The notes beneath the pieces are model-generated. The model was not told the DNA's origin and did no database searches. It was given only the letters and a program-made list of their open reading frames with translations. A DNA stretch of 9,746 bases. Source: Bacilli bacterium. GTDB taxonomy: Bacteria > Bacillota_I > Bacilli_A > RF39 > UBA660. The DNA lies in the NCBI GenBank assembly GCA_017470045.1, contig JAFUFG010000030.1, positions 1-9,746 on the forward strand, given 5' to 3'. The translations under genes were made by a program, and so were the position numbers. The first letter of the stretch is position 1. Every line of letters starts with the position of its first letter. Below, in pieces: positions 1 to 7,538 of this stretch.

Positions 1-959
1 TATTATTTTTAGTATTATTCTATATCTTTGGAACAGAAACAATATCTAAAGTTAAAATATTTCAAGAATTAATGCCAATTGATTTTAATAATTATTGGTT
101 TATTTGCAACTATATTGTTTTATTCTTAATGAGTCCATATTTAAATCGTATTGTAAATTATTGTAGTCAAAAAGAATTAAAACGATTCGTTCTAATCTTA
201 TTTGCAACATTATCTATTATTCCAGCAATAACTGCTCAAGCAACCATTCAAAATAATGGATTAGGAGTAATCCATTTTATCTTCATTTATTTTATTGGAG
301 CTTATTTAAGAAAGTACCCAATTCGAACAAGTTATCATTTTAAAAACATTGCTGATACAAAATATCGTAATTTACTAATAATTGCTTTCTTATCATTAGG
401 AATTGGAAATATTATATTATATAATTTTGGAGATGTGATAAGACGCTTTAATGTTCCAATAGTTACGTATTTTGGAAGTTTATTACAATCTCAATTCTTA
501 GGATATTCTTCACCAATTTCGGTATTAATGTCAGTAATCTATTTCTTATTCTTTGAAACTTTATCATTGAAGAGTAAATGGATCAATCATTTTGCTGCAA
601 CGACATTTGGAATTTATTTAATTCATGACAATGCCTTTGTAAGAAGGTTTATTTATAAATTCTTAAATGTAAATGATACCGTAATAAGTGTTTCTCCTAT
701 CAAAGGAATCATAGCATTAATTGGATATGCGGTCATTATTTATTTTGGATGTATGATAATAGAAGAAACACGAATCATTCTATCAAACATTCGAAAAGGC
801 GTATGGAAAGCACCAAAGAAAAAACAAACTGCTCCTGCTTTTATCTATGAGGAAGAGGAAAAGAAAAAAGACACTCCGATAAAAGAAATGCTTCCAAAAA
901 AGGAAAAGAAAAAGGATAAAAAAGAGAACGAAAACCCGGATAGCTTTATTGACTTTTAA
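1..959 (+). CDS. Membrane acyltransferase, acyltransferase-3 (OafA-like) family, 5' end cut off
   Basis: The reading frame is already open at base 3 and continues through the methionine at 72, so the gene begins upstream of the window; the ATG at 72 is probably internal. About 318 residues are visible. The piece has several hydrophobic helices. A segment around bases 90-160 (NYWFICNYIVLFLMSPYLN) is typical of acyltransferase-3 proteins, which usually have about ten membrane helices and move acetyl or other acyl groups onto sugars outside the cytoplasm. The catalytic His lies in the N-terminal part in this family and is therefore outside the window. After the last helix (about base 770) comes a hydrophilic tail of some 55 residues very rich in Lys and Glu, probably cytoplasmic. 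It precedes a lipid-linked-sugar gene block, so decoration of the same surface glycan is likely but inferred. The family call is fairly safe; the substrate is unknown. Confidence 0.75.
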   Translation, partial: LFLVLFYIFGTETISKVKIFQELMPIDFNNYWFICNYIVLFLMSPYLNRIVNYCSQKELKRFVLILFATLSIIPAITAQATIQNNGLGVIHFIFIYFIGAYLRKYPIRTSYHFKNIADTKYRNLLIIAFLSLGIGNIILYNFGDVIRRFNVPIVTYFGSLLQSQFLGYSSPISVLMSVIYFLFFETLSLKSKWINHFAATTFGIYLIHDNAFVRRFIYKFLNVNDTVISVSPIKGIIALIGYAVIIYFGCMIIEETRIILSNIRKGVWKAPKKKQTAPAFIYEEEEKKKDTPIKEMLPKKEKKKDKKENENPDSFIDF

Positions 960-973
960 AATAGAATAAGAAA

Positions 974-982
974 TGTTATACT
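974..982 (+). promoter_or_regulatory. Extended -10 promoter (TGTTATACT)
   Basis: TG at 974-975, one base, then TATACT at 977-982 matches an extended -10 element, 20 bases before the ATG of the GT39-like gene. No -35 is found at 16-18 bases; TTGACT at 949-954 is 22 bases away, which is too far for a normal sigma-70/sigma-A promoter. The transcript would carry a very short leader. The 43-base gap after the acyltransferase gene supports a start here, but the call rests on sequence match alone. Confidence 0.45.
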
Positions 983-1002
983 AACAATATATAGGTGATA
1001 AA

Positions 1003-2679
1003 ATGACAAAAAAGAAGACAACAAAAATAGAAAAAACAGAACAAGAAAACATCCAAATAAAAAAGAAAAATAAAGTAGAAAAAATAATAATAGTTGTATT
1101 ATTCCTATTATTATTTTTTGCTGGTTTAATTACTGAAAAAAATGTTGGATTCTATAATGATGAATTATTTGAACAAAACATTCTAAGAGGAAATGTATTA
1201 GAATATGTAGAAGTATTAGGAGATTGGAATGATCTTACAGCATACTATCATGAACAACAAATTTTAGCAATTTCTCAAAGTGTTGAGAAAGATCATGGAG
1301 TAGCTCCATATCTACCAATTGTTCCTTTTTTAGCAATTGGTAGAGTATCACAAGAGTTACTTAGTTTGATATGGCACACTTACACTTACATGTTATTCTT
1401 CATGGGTGTAGTAATGGTTTATTTGATTATTCATCATTTATTCCAAAATCGCAAAGTGGCATTGGTTAGTTCCTTAATCTATATGTCTTCTCCAAGAATA
1501 TTTGCTGAAGGATTATATAACAATAAAGATATCGTTTTAATGTCACTTGTTTTAGCAACCATTTATTTTGGAATGCTATTCTTAGAAAAAAAGACATTCA
1601 GAAGTGCTATAATCTTTGGAATCGTTGGAGCATTCACCTTCAATGTAAAGATTATAGGTGGATTTATGTTCGGTGTAATAGGAATCTATTACTTAGTAGA
1701 ATATCTAATAAACAGTTATAAAAAAGATAAGTATTTAACCAAAGAATTAGCAGTAGGACTTACCGCAATAGCAGTAATGTTTATCTTATTCATCATTATT
1801 ACTCCAGCAATCTGGGGTAGTGGATTTGATCTATTTGGATACTTCCACTGGTGTCTAACCGAAAGTACAAAGTTCTCAAGATGGTTAGGTACGGTATTGT
1901 TTGAAGGACAAAGAATTAGCTATGCAGCAGGACAAGAATTGCCATTATACTACTTACCAAAAATGATTCTAATTACAACACCAATTTATTTATTAATTCT
2001 ATTCTTTATCGGAGTATTCTTTGTTTTCTGGAACGCAATTAAGAAGAAAGAAAAGGAATTAAATAAAAACTTTATTTTAATCTTAATATTAATGTTAGTA
2101 CCATTCTTAGTAGCAATGATTACCCATGCTAGATTATATAATGGATGGAGACATTTCTACTTTATCTATGGTCCAATGGTTTTACTTGCAATCTATGGAA
2201 TCTATAATTTAAATAAATTTTTACCAAAGAAAAAAGTATTCTATACCGTGATTGGATGTTGTGTTATTTTCTATCTAGTAGCTTGTTTACATAATGGAGT
2301 AAATAATACTGCATATTATAATATTCTAGTAAATCATAAAGATTTAACGGATGAATATGAAATCGATTACTATGGTACTAGTACAAAACAAGTAATGAAT
2401 GAAGCAGAAGCGAAACGTAAACAAAACATTATTTATATCTATGGACAAGGTTATGGATACAACTTACTAGAGAATAACTTCTATGTTATGAATAGAGCTA
2501 GAAGAAATCATCTTCGCTTAACTCATGACCCAGATGAATATCAAAAATTAAAAGAAGAAGGAAAAGAAGTTTATATCTTCTATAATAATGTTTATAATAC
2601 AAAAGATTTAATTGAGGGACATAAGAAAATATATAGTACATCCTCTTGGGGAAATGATATGGCTGCACTATACCAATAA
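1003..2679 (+). CDS. GT-C fold membrane glycosyltransferase, GT39/ArnT/PMT-like
   Basis: This 558-residue polytopic protein is a likely polyprenyl-phosphate-sugar-dependent glycosyltransferase acting on the outer face of the membrane. It has a Lys-rich cytoplasmic N-terminus (residues 1-26), a first membrane helix (about 27-44), and then an outer loop with the acidic pair D53-E54 in YNDELFEQN. In GT39-like enzymes such a pair in this loop holds the catalytic Asp and helps bind the donor. Further helices include PRIFAEGLYNNKDIV (about 164-178) and a late WRHFYFIYGP segment (about 385-394), both typical of this group. The last 130 or so residues are soluble and probably extracellular. The start is supported by AGGTGA at 993-998, five bases before the ATG. 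The GT2 gene follows after 12 bases, so donor-making and donor-using enzymes are adjacent. The sugar and acceptor cannot be told; other GT-C families are possible. Confidence 0.72.
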   Translation: MTKKKTTKIEKTEQENIQIKKKNKVEKIIIVVLFLLLFFAGLITEKNVGFYNDELFEQNILRGNVLEYVEVLGDWNDLTAYYHEQQILAISQSVEKDHGVAPYLPIVPFLAIGRVSQELLSLIWHTYTYMLFFMGVVMVYLIIHHLFQNRKVALVSSLIYMSSPRIFAEGLYNNKDIVLMSLVLATIYFGMLFLEKKTFRSAIIFGIVGAFTFNVKIIGGFMFGVIGIYYLVEYLINSYKKDKYLTKELAVGLTAIAVMFILFIIITPAIWGSGFDLFGYFHWCLTESTKFSRWLGTVLFEGQRISYAAGQELPLYYLPKMILITTPIYLLILFFIGVFFVFWNAIKKKEKELNKNFILILILMLVPFLVAMITHARLYNGWRHFYFIYGPMVLLAIYGIYNLNKFLPKKKVFYTVIGCCVIFYLVACLHNGVNNTAYYNILVNHKDLTDEYEIDYYGTSTKQVMNEAEAKRKQNIIYIYGQGYGYNLLENNFYVMNRARRNHLRLTHDPDEYQKLKEEGKEVYIFYNNVYNTKDLIEGHKKIYSTSSWGNDMAALYQ

Positions 2680-2691
2680 GGAGGGATCATT

Positions 2692-3669
2692 ATGAAAAAG
2701 AAAGAAGAAATACTTTACATCGTAATTCCCTGCTACAACGAAGAAGAAGTATTAGAAGAAACGACCAGACAATTAAAAGAAAAGTTGACAAAACTAATCA
2801 AAGACAAAAAAATTAGTGATCAAAGTAGGGTTATGTATGTAAACGATGGTTCCAAAGATAAGACTTGGGAACTAATTGAAAAAATCGACAAAAGAGAAAA
2901 ATATTTCACTGGTATTTCGCTATCTAGAAATCGTGGACATCAAAATGCATTATTGGCAGGACTTATGACTGCAAAAAACTATGCCGATATGATTATCAGT
3001 ATGGATGCAGATTTACAAGATGATATTAATGCAGTAGATGAAATGATTGAGAAATACTACGATGGTTGTGATATTGTCTATGGTGTTCGAAGTGCAAGAA
3101 AAAAAGATACGTTCTTCAAAAGAACAACAGCAGAAGGCTTTTATAAAATCATGCAAAAAATGGGTGTTGAGATTGTATTCAATCATGCAGACTATCGTTT
3201 AACAAGTAAAAGAGTATTAGAAAATTTAGCAGACTATAAAGAAGTAAATCTATTCTTAAGAGGAATGTTCCCATTAATCGGTTATAAATCCGATAAAGTA
3301 TATTATGAAAGAAATGAACGTTTTGCAGGAGAAAGTAAATATCCATTAAAGAAAATGTTATCTTTTGCCTGGGACGGAATTACCTCTTTCTCAATAAAGC
3401 CAATTACTCTAATATTTAACTTAGGGATTACAATATTAGTAGTTAGTACCTTAATACTAATCTACAGTCTAGTAGTAAAGATTCTTGGACAAACAGTTCC
3501 AGGATGGACATTTATTATTTGTTCTATTTGGTTAGTGGCCGGATTGGAAATGTTTTCACTAGGAGTAATTGGAGAATATATTGGAAAAATATACAATGAG
3601 ACAAAAGCTAGACCTAGATATATTATTTCAAGAAATCTAGTAGAGGAGGATAAAAAGGGTGATCAGTAA
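2692..3669 (+). CDS. GT2 polyprenyl-phosphate sugar transferase (DPM1/GtrB/ArnC-like)
   Basis: This 325-residue enzyme should transfer a sugar from a nucleotide donor to polyprenyl phosphate at the inner face of the membrane. Visible GT-A motifs are IPCYNEEE (12-19), NDGSKDKT (51-58), the metal-binding region DADLQDD (105-111), ADYRL (166-170) and the acceptor-side R-x(4)-GESKY region (210-217). Two C-terminal membrane helices lie at about 238-262 and 273-297, followed by a short basic tail. This is the usual GtrB/DPM1-like plan, and the length is normal. A strong AGGAGG at about 2681-2686 precedes the ATG. The 3' end overlaps the GtrA gene by 11 bases, a common pairing for GtrB/GtrA-type systems. 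The sugar (glucose, mannose, galactose or other) is not determinable from sequence. Family call firm, substrate open. Confidence 0.9.
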   Translation: MKKKEEILYIVIPCYNEEEVLEETTRQLKEKLTKLIKDKKISDQSRVMYVNDGSKDKTWELIEKIDKREKYFTGISLSRNRGHQNALLAGLMTAKNYADMIISMDADLQDDINAVDEMIEKYYDGCDIVYGVRSARKKDTFFKRTTAEGFYKIMQKMGVEIVFNHADYRLTSKRVLENLADYKEVNLFLRGMFPLIGYKSDKVYYERNERFAGESKYPLKKMLSFAWDGITSFSIKPITLIFNLGITILVVSTLILIYSLVVKILGQTVPGWTFIICSIWLVAGLEMFSLGVIGEYIGKIYNETKARPRYIISRNLVEEDKKGDQ

Positions 3670-4057
3670 AATTTGGAAGAATGATTTATTCCAACAAATC
3701 TTCAAATTTGGAATTGTAGGAGGAATCGCAACAGTTATCGATTGGGCAATCTACTATATTGTTGTAAAATTCCTAAACGTTCCACCATTAATTGGAAACA
3801 TCTTATCATTCAGTGTATCCGTAATATATAACTACACTGCTAGTGTAAAATGGGTATTCCACGTAAATGAAGAAAAAAGCAAAAAAAGAATGTTTATAGA
3901 ATTCATGGTATTTAGTATTCTAGGATTACTATTAACCGAATTACTATTATGGGTTGGAATCGACATCTTAGGACAAGACAAGATGTTAGTAAAAATTATT
4001 GCAACAGCAATTGTTATGGTATTTAATTTTATTACCAGAAAATTATTTTTAGAATAG
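3659..4057 (+). CDS. GtrA-family membrane protein, putative polyprenyl-phosphate-sugar flippase
   Basis: This 132-residue protein has four predicted membrane helices (about 14-36, 42-62, 78-100 and 107-127), the size and topology of the GtrA family. Family landmarks are FKFGIVGGIATVIDW near the N-terminus, NYTASVKWVF (58-67) after the second helix and NFITRKLF (123-130) at the end. GtrA proteins are thought to help move polyprenyl-phosphate-linked sugars across the membrane, or to support the partner glycosyltransferase; mycobacterial Rv3789 is a relative. The start is GTG at 3659, chosen because AGGAGG at 3644-3649 is nine bases upstream. The start lies inside the end of the preceding GT2 gene, which suggests translational coupling. 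It lies between two GT2 genes and could serve either. Confidence 0.88.
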   Translation: MISKIWKNDLFQQIFKFGIVGGIATVIDWAIYYIVVKFLNVPPLIGNILSFSVSVIYNYTASVKWVFHVNEEKSKKRMFIEFMVFSILGLLLTELLLWVGIDILGQDKMLVKIIATAIVMVFNFITRKLFLE

Positions 4058-4068
4058 GAGAAAGTAGT

Positions 4069-5001
4069 ATGAATAAGAAAAAAATTGCCGTATTAATTCC
4101 ATGTTATAATGAGGCAAAAACAATTGAAAAAGTAGTAAAGGATTATAAGTCAGTATTACCAGATGCAGATATCTATGTATATGATAATAATTCAAAAGAT
4201 GGTACTGATAAGATTGCGAAGAAAGCTGGCGCAATTGTAAAATACGAATATAAACAAGGAAAAGGAAATGTAATTCGTTCCATGTTTAAAGACATTGATG
4301 CAGATTGTTATCTAATGATTGATGGAGATGACACATACCCAAAAGAAAATGCAAAAGAAATGTGTGATTTAATCTTAGAAGGAAAAGCAGATATGGTTAT
4401 TGGAGACCGTTTATCATCTACTTATTTCCAAGAGAATAAACGTCCATTCCATAATTTTGGAAATGTCCTAGTAAGAGGATTAATTAATACATTATTTAAA
4501 TCAAATGTAAGAGATATTATGACTGGATATCGTGCATTTAGTTATAACTTCGTAAAGACATTCCCAGTTTTATCAAAAGGTTTTGAAATTGAAACAGAGA
4601 TGACAATTCATGCTCTAGATAAAAACTTTTTATTAAAAGAAGTACCAGTAGACTATCGTGATCGTCCAGAGGGAAGTGTTTCAAAACTAAATACATATTC
4701 AGATGGATTCAAAGTACTAAAGACAATCGCCCGTCTATTCAAGGAATATAAACCAACCATTTTCTTTAGTTTAATTAGTTTATTATTCTTAATTATTTCT
4801 TTCATTTTTGGAGTACCAGTATTTGTAGAATACTTTAAAACAGGTTTAGTTCCTAGATATCCAACATTAATTTTCTCTGGATTTATGTTAATGATTTCCA
4901 TTTTAATGTTTACCTGTGGAATTATCCTAGAAGTAGTTGTAAAGAAACATAGACAACTATTTGAATTAGTATTGATTCGTACAAAAAAAGAAGAAAAATA
5001 A
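4069..5001 (+). CDS. Second GT2 glycosyltransferase, DPM1-like, with two C-terminal membrane helices
   Basis: This 310-residue protein has a GT-A domain with IPCYNEA (10-16), DNNSKDGT (39-46), the metal-binding DGDDTY (85-90), MTGYRAF (151-157) and GFEIETEM (171-178), followed by the RPEGSVSKL region (199-207). Two membrane helices lie at about 229-250 and 266-290, with a basic tail. DNNS in place of NDGS separates it from the upstream GT2, so the two are not recent duplicates and probably use different sugars. The expected role is synthesis of a polyprenyl-phosphate sugar on the cytoplasmic side. An AGGAGA ribosome binding site at about 4056-4061 precedes the ATG, 11 bases after gtrA. The stop codon lies in the loop of a stem-loop that may end this transcription unit. 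Family call firm; sugar unknown. Confidence 0.88.
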   Translation: MNKKKIAVLIPCYNEAKTIEKVVKDYKSVLPDADIYVYDNNSKDGTDKIAKKAGAIVKYEYKQGKGNVIRSMFKDIDADCYLMIDGDDTYPKENAKEMCDLILEGKADMVIGDRLSSTYFQENKRPFHNFGNVLVRGLINTLFKSNVRDIMTGYRAFSYNFVKTFPVLSKGFEIETEMTIHALDKNFLLKEVPVDYRDRPEGSVSKLNTYSDGFKVLKTIARLFKEYKPTIFFSLISLLFLIISFIFGVPVFVEYFKTGLVPRYPTLIFSGFMLMISILMFTCGIILEVVVKKHRQLFELVLIRTKKEEK

Positions 5002-5013
5002 TCTTCTTTTTTT
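4983..5013 (+). terminator. A/U-only-tailed stem-loop, possible partial terminator
   Basis: AAAAAAAGAAGA (4983-4994) pairs perfectly with TCTTCTTTTTTT (5002-5013) around the 7-base loop AAAATAA. The stem is 12 bp but has only two G-C pairs, so it is weak; the 3' arm ends in seven T, the form of an intrinsic terminator. It overlaps the stop codon of the second GT2 gene (4999-5001). Only 32 bases separate it from the next gene and no convincing promoter is seen there, so partial read-through is plausible. Confidence 0.5.
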
Positions 5014-5045
5014 CATTCGAGTAACTTTAAAAGAGGTGGAGCAGT

Positions 5046-5918
5046 ATGACCGATAAAATCAAAAGTCATATCGAATTAATGAGACCAAAACACTATATAA
5101 AAAATGGGTTAATCTTTTTACCATTAATCTTTAGTGGATTATTAACTAATAAAGAATCTTTGATTACAGCATTGATTGGTTTTCTTAATTTTGATTTAAT
5201 TGCTAGTACAATATATATTATTAATGATATCAAAGATGTTGAAAAAGATAAGAAGCATCCAGAAAAGAAAAAAAGGCCTTTAGCAGCAGGAAAAATATCC
5301 CAGAATGCTGCCTTACTTCAAGTGTTAATCTTAATTCTATTATTGATTTTATCTTTTACGATTTACCCAATTCCACTTCTATCTATTGGTCTATTATTCC
5401 TATACTTTATGTTAAATATAGGATATAGTTTCGGATTAAAGAACATACCAATATTAGATGTATTCATTATTGTATTAGGATTCTTGATTCGAATTCTTTA
5501 TGGTGCGAACTTAATTCAGGTTAGAGTATCCAAATGGTTATATCTAACAATCATTACCATTTCTTTTTTCTTAGCGTTAGGAAAAAGAAGAAATGAAATA
5601 TTAATACAAAAGAAGAATACAAGAGAAGTATTAAAATATTACAATAAAGAGTTTATTGATAAGAATATGTATATGACCTTAGGAATGGGAATTGTTTTCT
5701 ATTCCTTATGGGCAACAGATGGTATTGTAACCGTAAGAATAAGTGAAAACCTTATCTGGACAATTCCACTAATTATTGTAATTTGTATGAAATACAGTTT
5801 AAACATTGAGACAGGTGGAGATGGTGATCCTACCAATGTCTTATTAGGAGATAAGATTCTTTTATTTCTAATCTTTATTTTAGGATTAATTCTATTATAC
5901 TTAATATATATTTCATAG
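5046..5918 (+). CDS. UbiA-superfamily prenyltransferase, polyprenyl-phosphate phosphoribosyltransferase (DPPR synthase)-like
   Basis: This 290-residue polytopic protein should transfer 5-phosphoribose from PRPP to a polyprenyl phosphate, as Rv3806c (UbiA) does in mycobacteria. From memory of that protein, the match runs through the full length: MRPKHYIKN (12-20); the metal-binding Asp motif NDIKDVEKD (60-68, N-D-x2-D-x3-D) followed by HPEKKKRPLAAG (71-82); YSFGLK with D138 (second polar motif, 127-138); SKWLYL (162-167); LGKRRNE (178-184); YSLWATDG (219-226); and GDPTNVLLGDK (260-270). These features fit this subfamily rather than menaquinone or haem UbiA enzymes. GAGGTGGA at about 5033-5040 supports the ATG. 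The downstream HAD phosphatase would supply the next step, removal of the 5'-phosphate. No DprE1/DprE2 epimerase is in the window. Subfamily call strong; the polyprenyl chain and final sugar are inferred. Confidence 0.85.
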   Translation: MTDKIKSHIELMRPKHYIKNGLIFLPLIFSGLLTNKESLITALIGFLNFDLIASTIYIINDIKDVEKDKKHPEKKKRPLAAGKISQNAALLQVLILILLLILSFTIYPIPLLSIGLLFLYFMLNIGYSFGLKNIPILDVFIIVLGFLIRILYGANLIQVRVSKWLYLTIITISFFLALGKRRNEILIQKKNTREVLKYYNKEFIDKNMYMTLGMGIVFYSLWATDGIVTVRISENLIWTIPLIIVICMKYSLNIETGGDGDPTNVLLGDKILLFLIFILGLILLYLIYIS

Positions 5919-5928
5919 GAGAGTAGTT

Positions 5929-7530
5929 ATGCAAAAAGAGATTAAAGTAGATAAAAAATTAGAAATTATTTTAAAAGTAGTAATCATTCTCTCAACCGTT
6001 TTTTTTACTTTTATCGCATCGCTTCGTTATAAGAACCCTTATGTAGTAGCAGGTGCTATTACATCTGGTTGTATTATGGCAGCAATCATGATCTATAAAA
6101 TAGAAATAAAAAAAATAAATAAAAGAACTCTCTTGTATTCATTATTACCAACTTGGATTAGTTTCGGAATGATTAATCAAAATGTAAGTAATAGTTCTTT
6201 AAAAATAACATTAAAATCACTAAATGATTTTTCACAATTACAAATGGATATCATAAAACTATTAGCTCTTCCTGCAATATTTTATTTTGTATATTTATTC
6301 ATCGAAAAAATTATTCCTATTGTCATTCAATTCTTTAAAAATTTAGATAAGTCAGAAAAAGTATTCATATTAATAACTTCCATAATTGCATTGATCCTCC
6401 CATTAGTATTAACAGATGTAACAACCGCTTTTCTCTATCCAGTTTATCAAGGAAAAGTACATGCATATGACGTAATCTATACGATGGATTTTGTAGGAGA
6501 TGTTTATCATAATCTTAGTAGTATTGCGAATGATGTTCGTAATCCGTTATTTGGAATATTCGCATTTCCATTCGCAGTAATAGCAGAAACAATCAGTAGA
6601 GGAATGAATCTAGGAAGAGCAGGATATTCCTTCTTAATGACAATGACTTCTATTCATTTAGTGATAATAGCAATAACTCTTATTCTTTTAGCAAGAATGC
6701 TTCATCTAGAAGAAAAAGAGAAAAAGAATTATTATGCACTTTGTTATTTTACCTTACCATTTATTATCTTTGGAGTGACTGTAGAACAATATGTAATATC
6801 GGTATTTTATTTGATATTATTCTTATATCTATACACAGAAAAAAACAACAAAAAGAATTATTTGTATGTCGCATCTACTGGAACCATTCTAACATCTGGA
6901 GTATTATTCCCATTAATCTCGAAAGAAAAGAAAATAAAGAAATGGATCAAAGATGTATGGGATTGTTTCTTAGTTTTTGTATCTATAACAGTAATTGGAG
7001 GTCAATATCCTCAAATATTTGAAGCAGTACAAAATACCAAAGACTTGTTAGGATCTTTTTCAGGAGGAGTTATTTTAAAAGCAAAGATATTCCGTTTTTC
7101 TTATTTCATAAAAGATATGTTTTTTGCAACTCCAGGAGAAATCAGTTATATCAATGGTTTCCCATCCTATCGAACAATAAAACCAAATGCCATCAGCATC
7201 ATTGGATTAATTTTATTTGTAATTTGTCTAATCAGTATTTTCTTAAATAGAAAGAACAAAGTAGCAATTCTATCTGCTATTTGGGTAGCATTCTCTATTG
7301 TATTATTAGTAGGAATTGGATGGGGTGCAATCGAAAATGGATATTTCTTATATAGTTATTACTTCTCATGGGCATATCTAACTTTATATTATTTATTCTT
7401 AAAAAAAGTCTTCGAGAAGAATTCGAAACTATTCCATGCGTCTCTTCTTACGACAATCTTCATTATGATTTTAACGAATCTACCAGTATTCTATAAGATT
7501 ATAGATTTTGCAACAACATATTATAAATAG
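5929..7530 (+). CDS. Large polytopic membrane protein, possible GT-C type glycosyltransferase
   Basis: I do not recognise a named family. The 533-residue protein has about 12 hydrophobic helices, from residue 13 to about 520. After the fifth helix (about 145-163) there is an acidic outer loop with D163, D181, D187, D191 and D202, ending in NDVRNPLFGIFAFP (201-214). An acidic loop followed by a basic/PLF-x-P stretch entering the next helix recalls GT-C enzymes, but no diagnostic motif settles it. A second long outer segment (about 360-415) holds F/Y-rich sequence, and late in the protein is ENGYFLYSYYFSWAY (466-480). The start has GGAG at about 5919-5922 and lies 10 bases after the UbiA-like gene; the HAD gene follows after 8 bases. 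Lying between the two predicted polyprenyl-phosphoryl-ribose enzymes, it is a candidate for the transferase using that donor, or a transporter. This role is inference from context. Confidence 0.6.
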   Translation: MQKEIKVDKKLEIILKVVIILSTVFFTFIASLRYKNPYVVAGAITSGCIMAAIMIYKIEIKKINKRTLLYSLLPTWISFGMINQNVSNSSLKITLKSLNDFSQLQMDIIKLLALPAIFYFVYLFIEKIIPIVIQFFKNLDKSEKVFILITSIIALILPLVLTDVTTAFLYPVYQGKVHAYDVIYTMDFVGDVYHNLSSIANDVRNPLFGIFAFPFAVIAETISRGMNLGRAGYSFLMTMTSIHLVIIAITLILLARMLHLEEKEKKNYYALCYFTLPFIIFGVTVEQYVISVFYLILFLYLYTEKNNKKNYLYVASTGTILTSGVLFPLISKEKKIKKWIKDVWDCFLVFVSITVIGGQYPQIFEAVQNTKDLLGSFSGGVILKAKIFRFSYFIKDMFFATPGEISYINGFPSYRTIKPNAISIIGLILFVICLISIFLNRKNKVAILSAIWVAFSIVLLVGIGWGAIENGYFLYSYYFSWAYLTLYYLFLKKVFEKNSKLFHASLLTTIFIMILTNLPVFYKIIDFATTYYK

Positions 7531-7538
7531 GTGAAAAT

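Noticed and set aside
949..954. TTGACT as the -35 of the promoter before the GT39-like gene
   Set aside because: The spacer to TATACT would be 22 bases; moving to a 17-base spacer gives AATGTT, a poor -10.
4049..4901. Minus-strand open frames opposite the second GT2 gene
   Set aside because: These are short antisense frames, low in complexity, opposite a well-supported gene. The same holds for those at 7480-7743, 7929-8147, 8268-8450 and 8883-9077.
6741..7022. Second + strand open frame inside the large membrane protein gene
   Set aside because: It lies wholly inside a longer gene with good start signals, and its translation shows no family resemblance or usable ribosome binding site.
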